This document shows, in pieces, positions 63,405 through 64,000 of a DNA stretch of 64,000 bases. Numbering within the stretch: position 1 is the stretch's first letter; each line of letters begins with the position of its first letter. This stretch comes from Chryseobacterium camelliae (GTDB lineage: Bacteria > Bacteroidota > Bacteroidia > Flavobacteriales > Weeksellaceae). The DNA is taken from NCBI RefSeq assembly GCF_030818575.1, contig NZ_JAUTAL010000001.1:1550001-1614000 (forward strand), given 5' to 3'. The notes below the pieces were generated by a model. It searched no databases. It was not told the DNA's origin and was given only the letters and a program-made list of their open reading frames with translations. The position numbers were made by a program, and so were the translations under genes.

Positions 63405-64000
63405 TTATACTTCACCGATTGTATCGGCCAAATTATTAACGATATTAGGTTCTTCATAGACCAGTTCCACCAGTTCTACACTTTTGTTATTCATTTTAAG
63501 AATTTTGAAATGATAGTTTTCAAGGTCAAATTCCTGGTTCTCTTCAGGGATATCTTCCAGGGCATGAAGGATAAATCCTGCCAGGGTATTGTATTCGCTC
63601 TCTTCAGAAAGGGTCAGTTTTTTAGGCAGGTGCTCATTGATCTCATCCAAAGGCTGTGTAGCCTGTACCCAATAGGTATTGTCACCAATTTTATCTACCA
63701 CCTTATCCTCTTCGTCTTCTTCATCCTGAATTTCCCCTACAAGTTCTTCCAAAATATCTTCCAACGTTATAATTCCTTCAGTACCTCCGAATTCATCAAT
63801 AACAATGGCTAAATGCTGTTTCTTCTGCTGGAAAATTTTCAGCAGGTCGGAAATTTTCTTGCTTCCCACGACGAAAAACGGATCACGCATCAGTTCCTTA
63901 AGGTCCTCATGGGTCAGTTCCCCTTTTCTCCTTACAAATTCCCTTATGATTTCCTTGGTATATAAAATCCCGATGACATTATCTATGGAATCCAGATATA
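63405..64000 (-). CDS. CBS/CorC-domain transporter-type protein (5' truncated at window edge)
   Basis: The frame is open to the last base of the window, so the N-terminal part is outside it; 197 codons are visible, ending at 63405. They contain the end of a CBS pair (DNVIGILYTKEI, IDEFGGTEGIITLEDILEELVGEI) and a CorC_HlyC C-terminal domain (SEYNTLAGFILHALEDIP, FKILKMNNKSVELV). Proteins of this build have an N-terminal CNNM membrane domain and act in Mg/Co handling; in gliding Bacteroidetes a paralogue is GldE. Which of the two this is cannot be told here. The D/E-rich stretch between domains (QDEEDEEDKVV) is notable. Confidence 0.88.
   Translation of the reverse strand, partial: YLDSIDNVIGILYTKEIIREFVRRKGELTHEDLKELMRDPFFVVGSKKISDLLKIFQQKKQHLAIVIDEFGGTEGIITLEDILEELVGEIQDEEDEEDKVVDKIGDNTYWVQATQPLDEINEHLPKKLTLSEESEYNTLAGFILHALEDIPEENQEFDLENYHFKILKMNNKSVELVELVYEEPNIVNNLADTIGEV

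Overview
The window reads as chromosomal DNA of a Flavobacteriia member, most likely Chryseobacterium or a close Weeksellaceae relative. Support comes from many TAnnTTTG promoter elements (the Bacteroidetes -7 box) 15-40 nt before start codons, a protein with a type IX secretion C-terminal sorting domain, a Bacteroidetes-type SRP RNA, a Bacteroidetes-type (T6SSiii) TssE/TssF pair, an ATP synthase beta/epsilon pair separated from the other subunits, menaquinone genes, mevalonate-pathway genes and many small SPII lipoproteins. Most genes lie on the minus strand. No tRNA, rRNA, insertion sequence, prophage or CRISPR array was seen.

Layout. 1-5.8 kb: 5'-truncated B12-type radical SAM gene (+), a secreted protein, atpD-atpC (-), ribF (+, TTG start). 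5.8-19.1 kb: a 1250-residue DUF3857/transglutaminase protein, YjbR protein, NAD(P)-binding protein (+), lipoprotein glutathione peroxidase, LolA-like protein, kdsB, a four-helix-bundle gene bounded by a perfect 15-bp inverted repeat, an aminotransferase, a phosphohexomutase, a GIN-domain lipoprotein, small membrane proteins and a DPM-like glycosyltransferase. 19.2-26 kb: ffs (SRP RNA), UPF0173 hydrolase, a 34-residue micro-ORF, menA, menB, a TPR protein and gyrA. 26-31 kb: DUF4286 protein, two tandem Pro/His-rich mini-lipoproteins, a double-glycine leader peptide and uvrA. 31.2-34.5 kb: a compact tssE-tssF-DUF3829 operon. 34.7-38.3 kb: a cyanophycinase-like fragment, an amino-acid permease, a DUF4920 protein and an M14 carboxypeptidase. 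38.29-39.11 kb: the only long gene-free stretch (820 bp, very AT-rich), holding DnaA-box-like 9-mers and a phased array of TACAWWTGTA sites running into an XRE-type regulator gene. 39.7-46.3 kb: proline dehydrogenase, UbiA prenyltransferase plus mevalonate kinase, UMF1 transporter, thiolase. 46.5-51.2 kb: an orphan receiver protein, a membrane protein, and a divergent FMO / AraC / methyltransferase group. 51.3-64 kb: NHS-type transporter and bifunctional nuclease, etfA/etfB, an SDR, a T9SS cargo protein, an M20 dipeptidase, a THUMP-like methyltransferase, DinB, the methylmalonyl-CoA mutase small subunit, a DivIC-like protein, udk, clpS, and a truncated CBS/CorC protein at the right edge.

How genes work together. 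The content is largely core metabolism: menaquinone synthesis (menB, menA), electron transfer flavoprotein (etfAB), isoprenoid supply (thiolase, mevalonate kinase, UbiA enzyme), envelope sugar supply (kdsB, phosphohexomutase, glycosyltransferase) and DNA topology/repair (gyrA, uvrA). The regions most worth a second look are the 38.3-39.1 kb regulatory stretch, the inverted-repeat-bounded four-helix-bundle unit, the tiny secreted peptides at 26.4-28.0 kb, the detached T6SS baseplate operon, and a perfect 18-bp palindrome upstream of etfBA.
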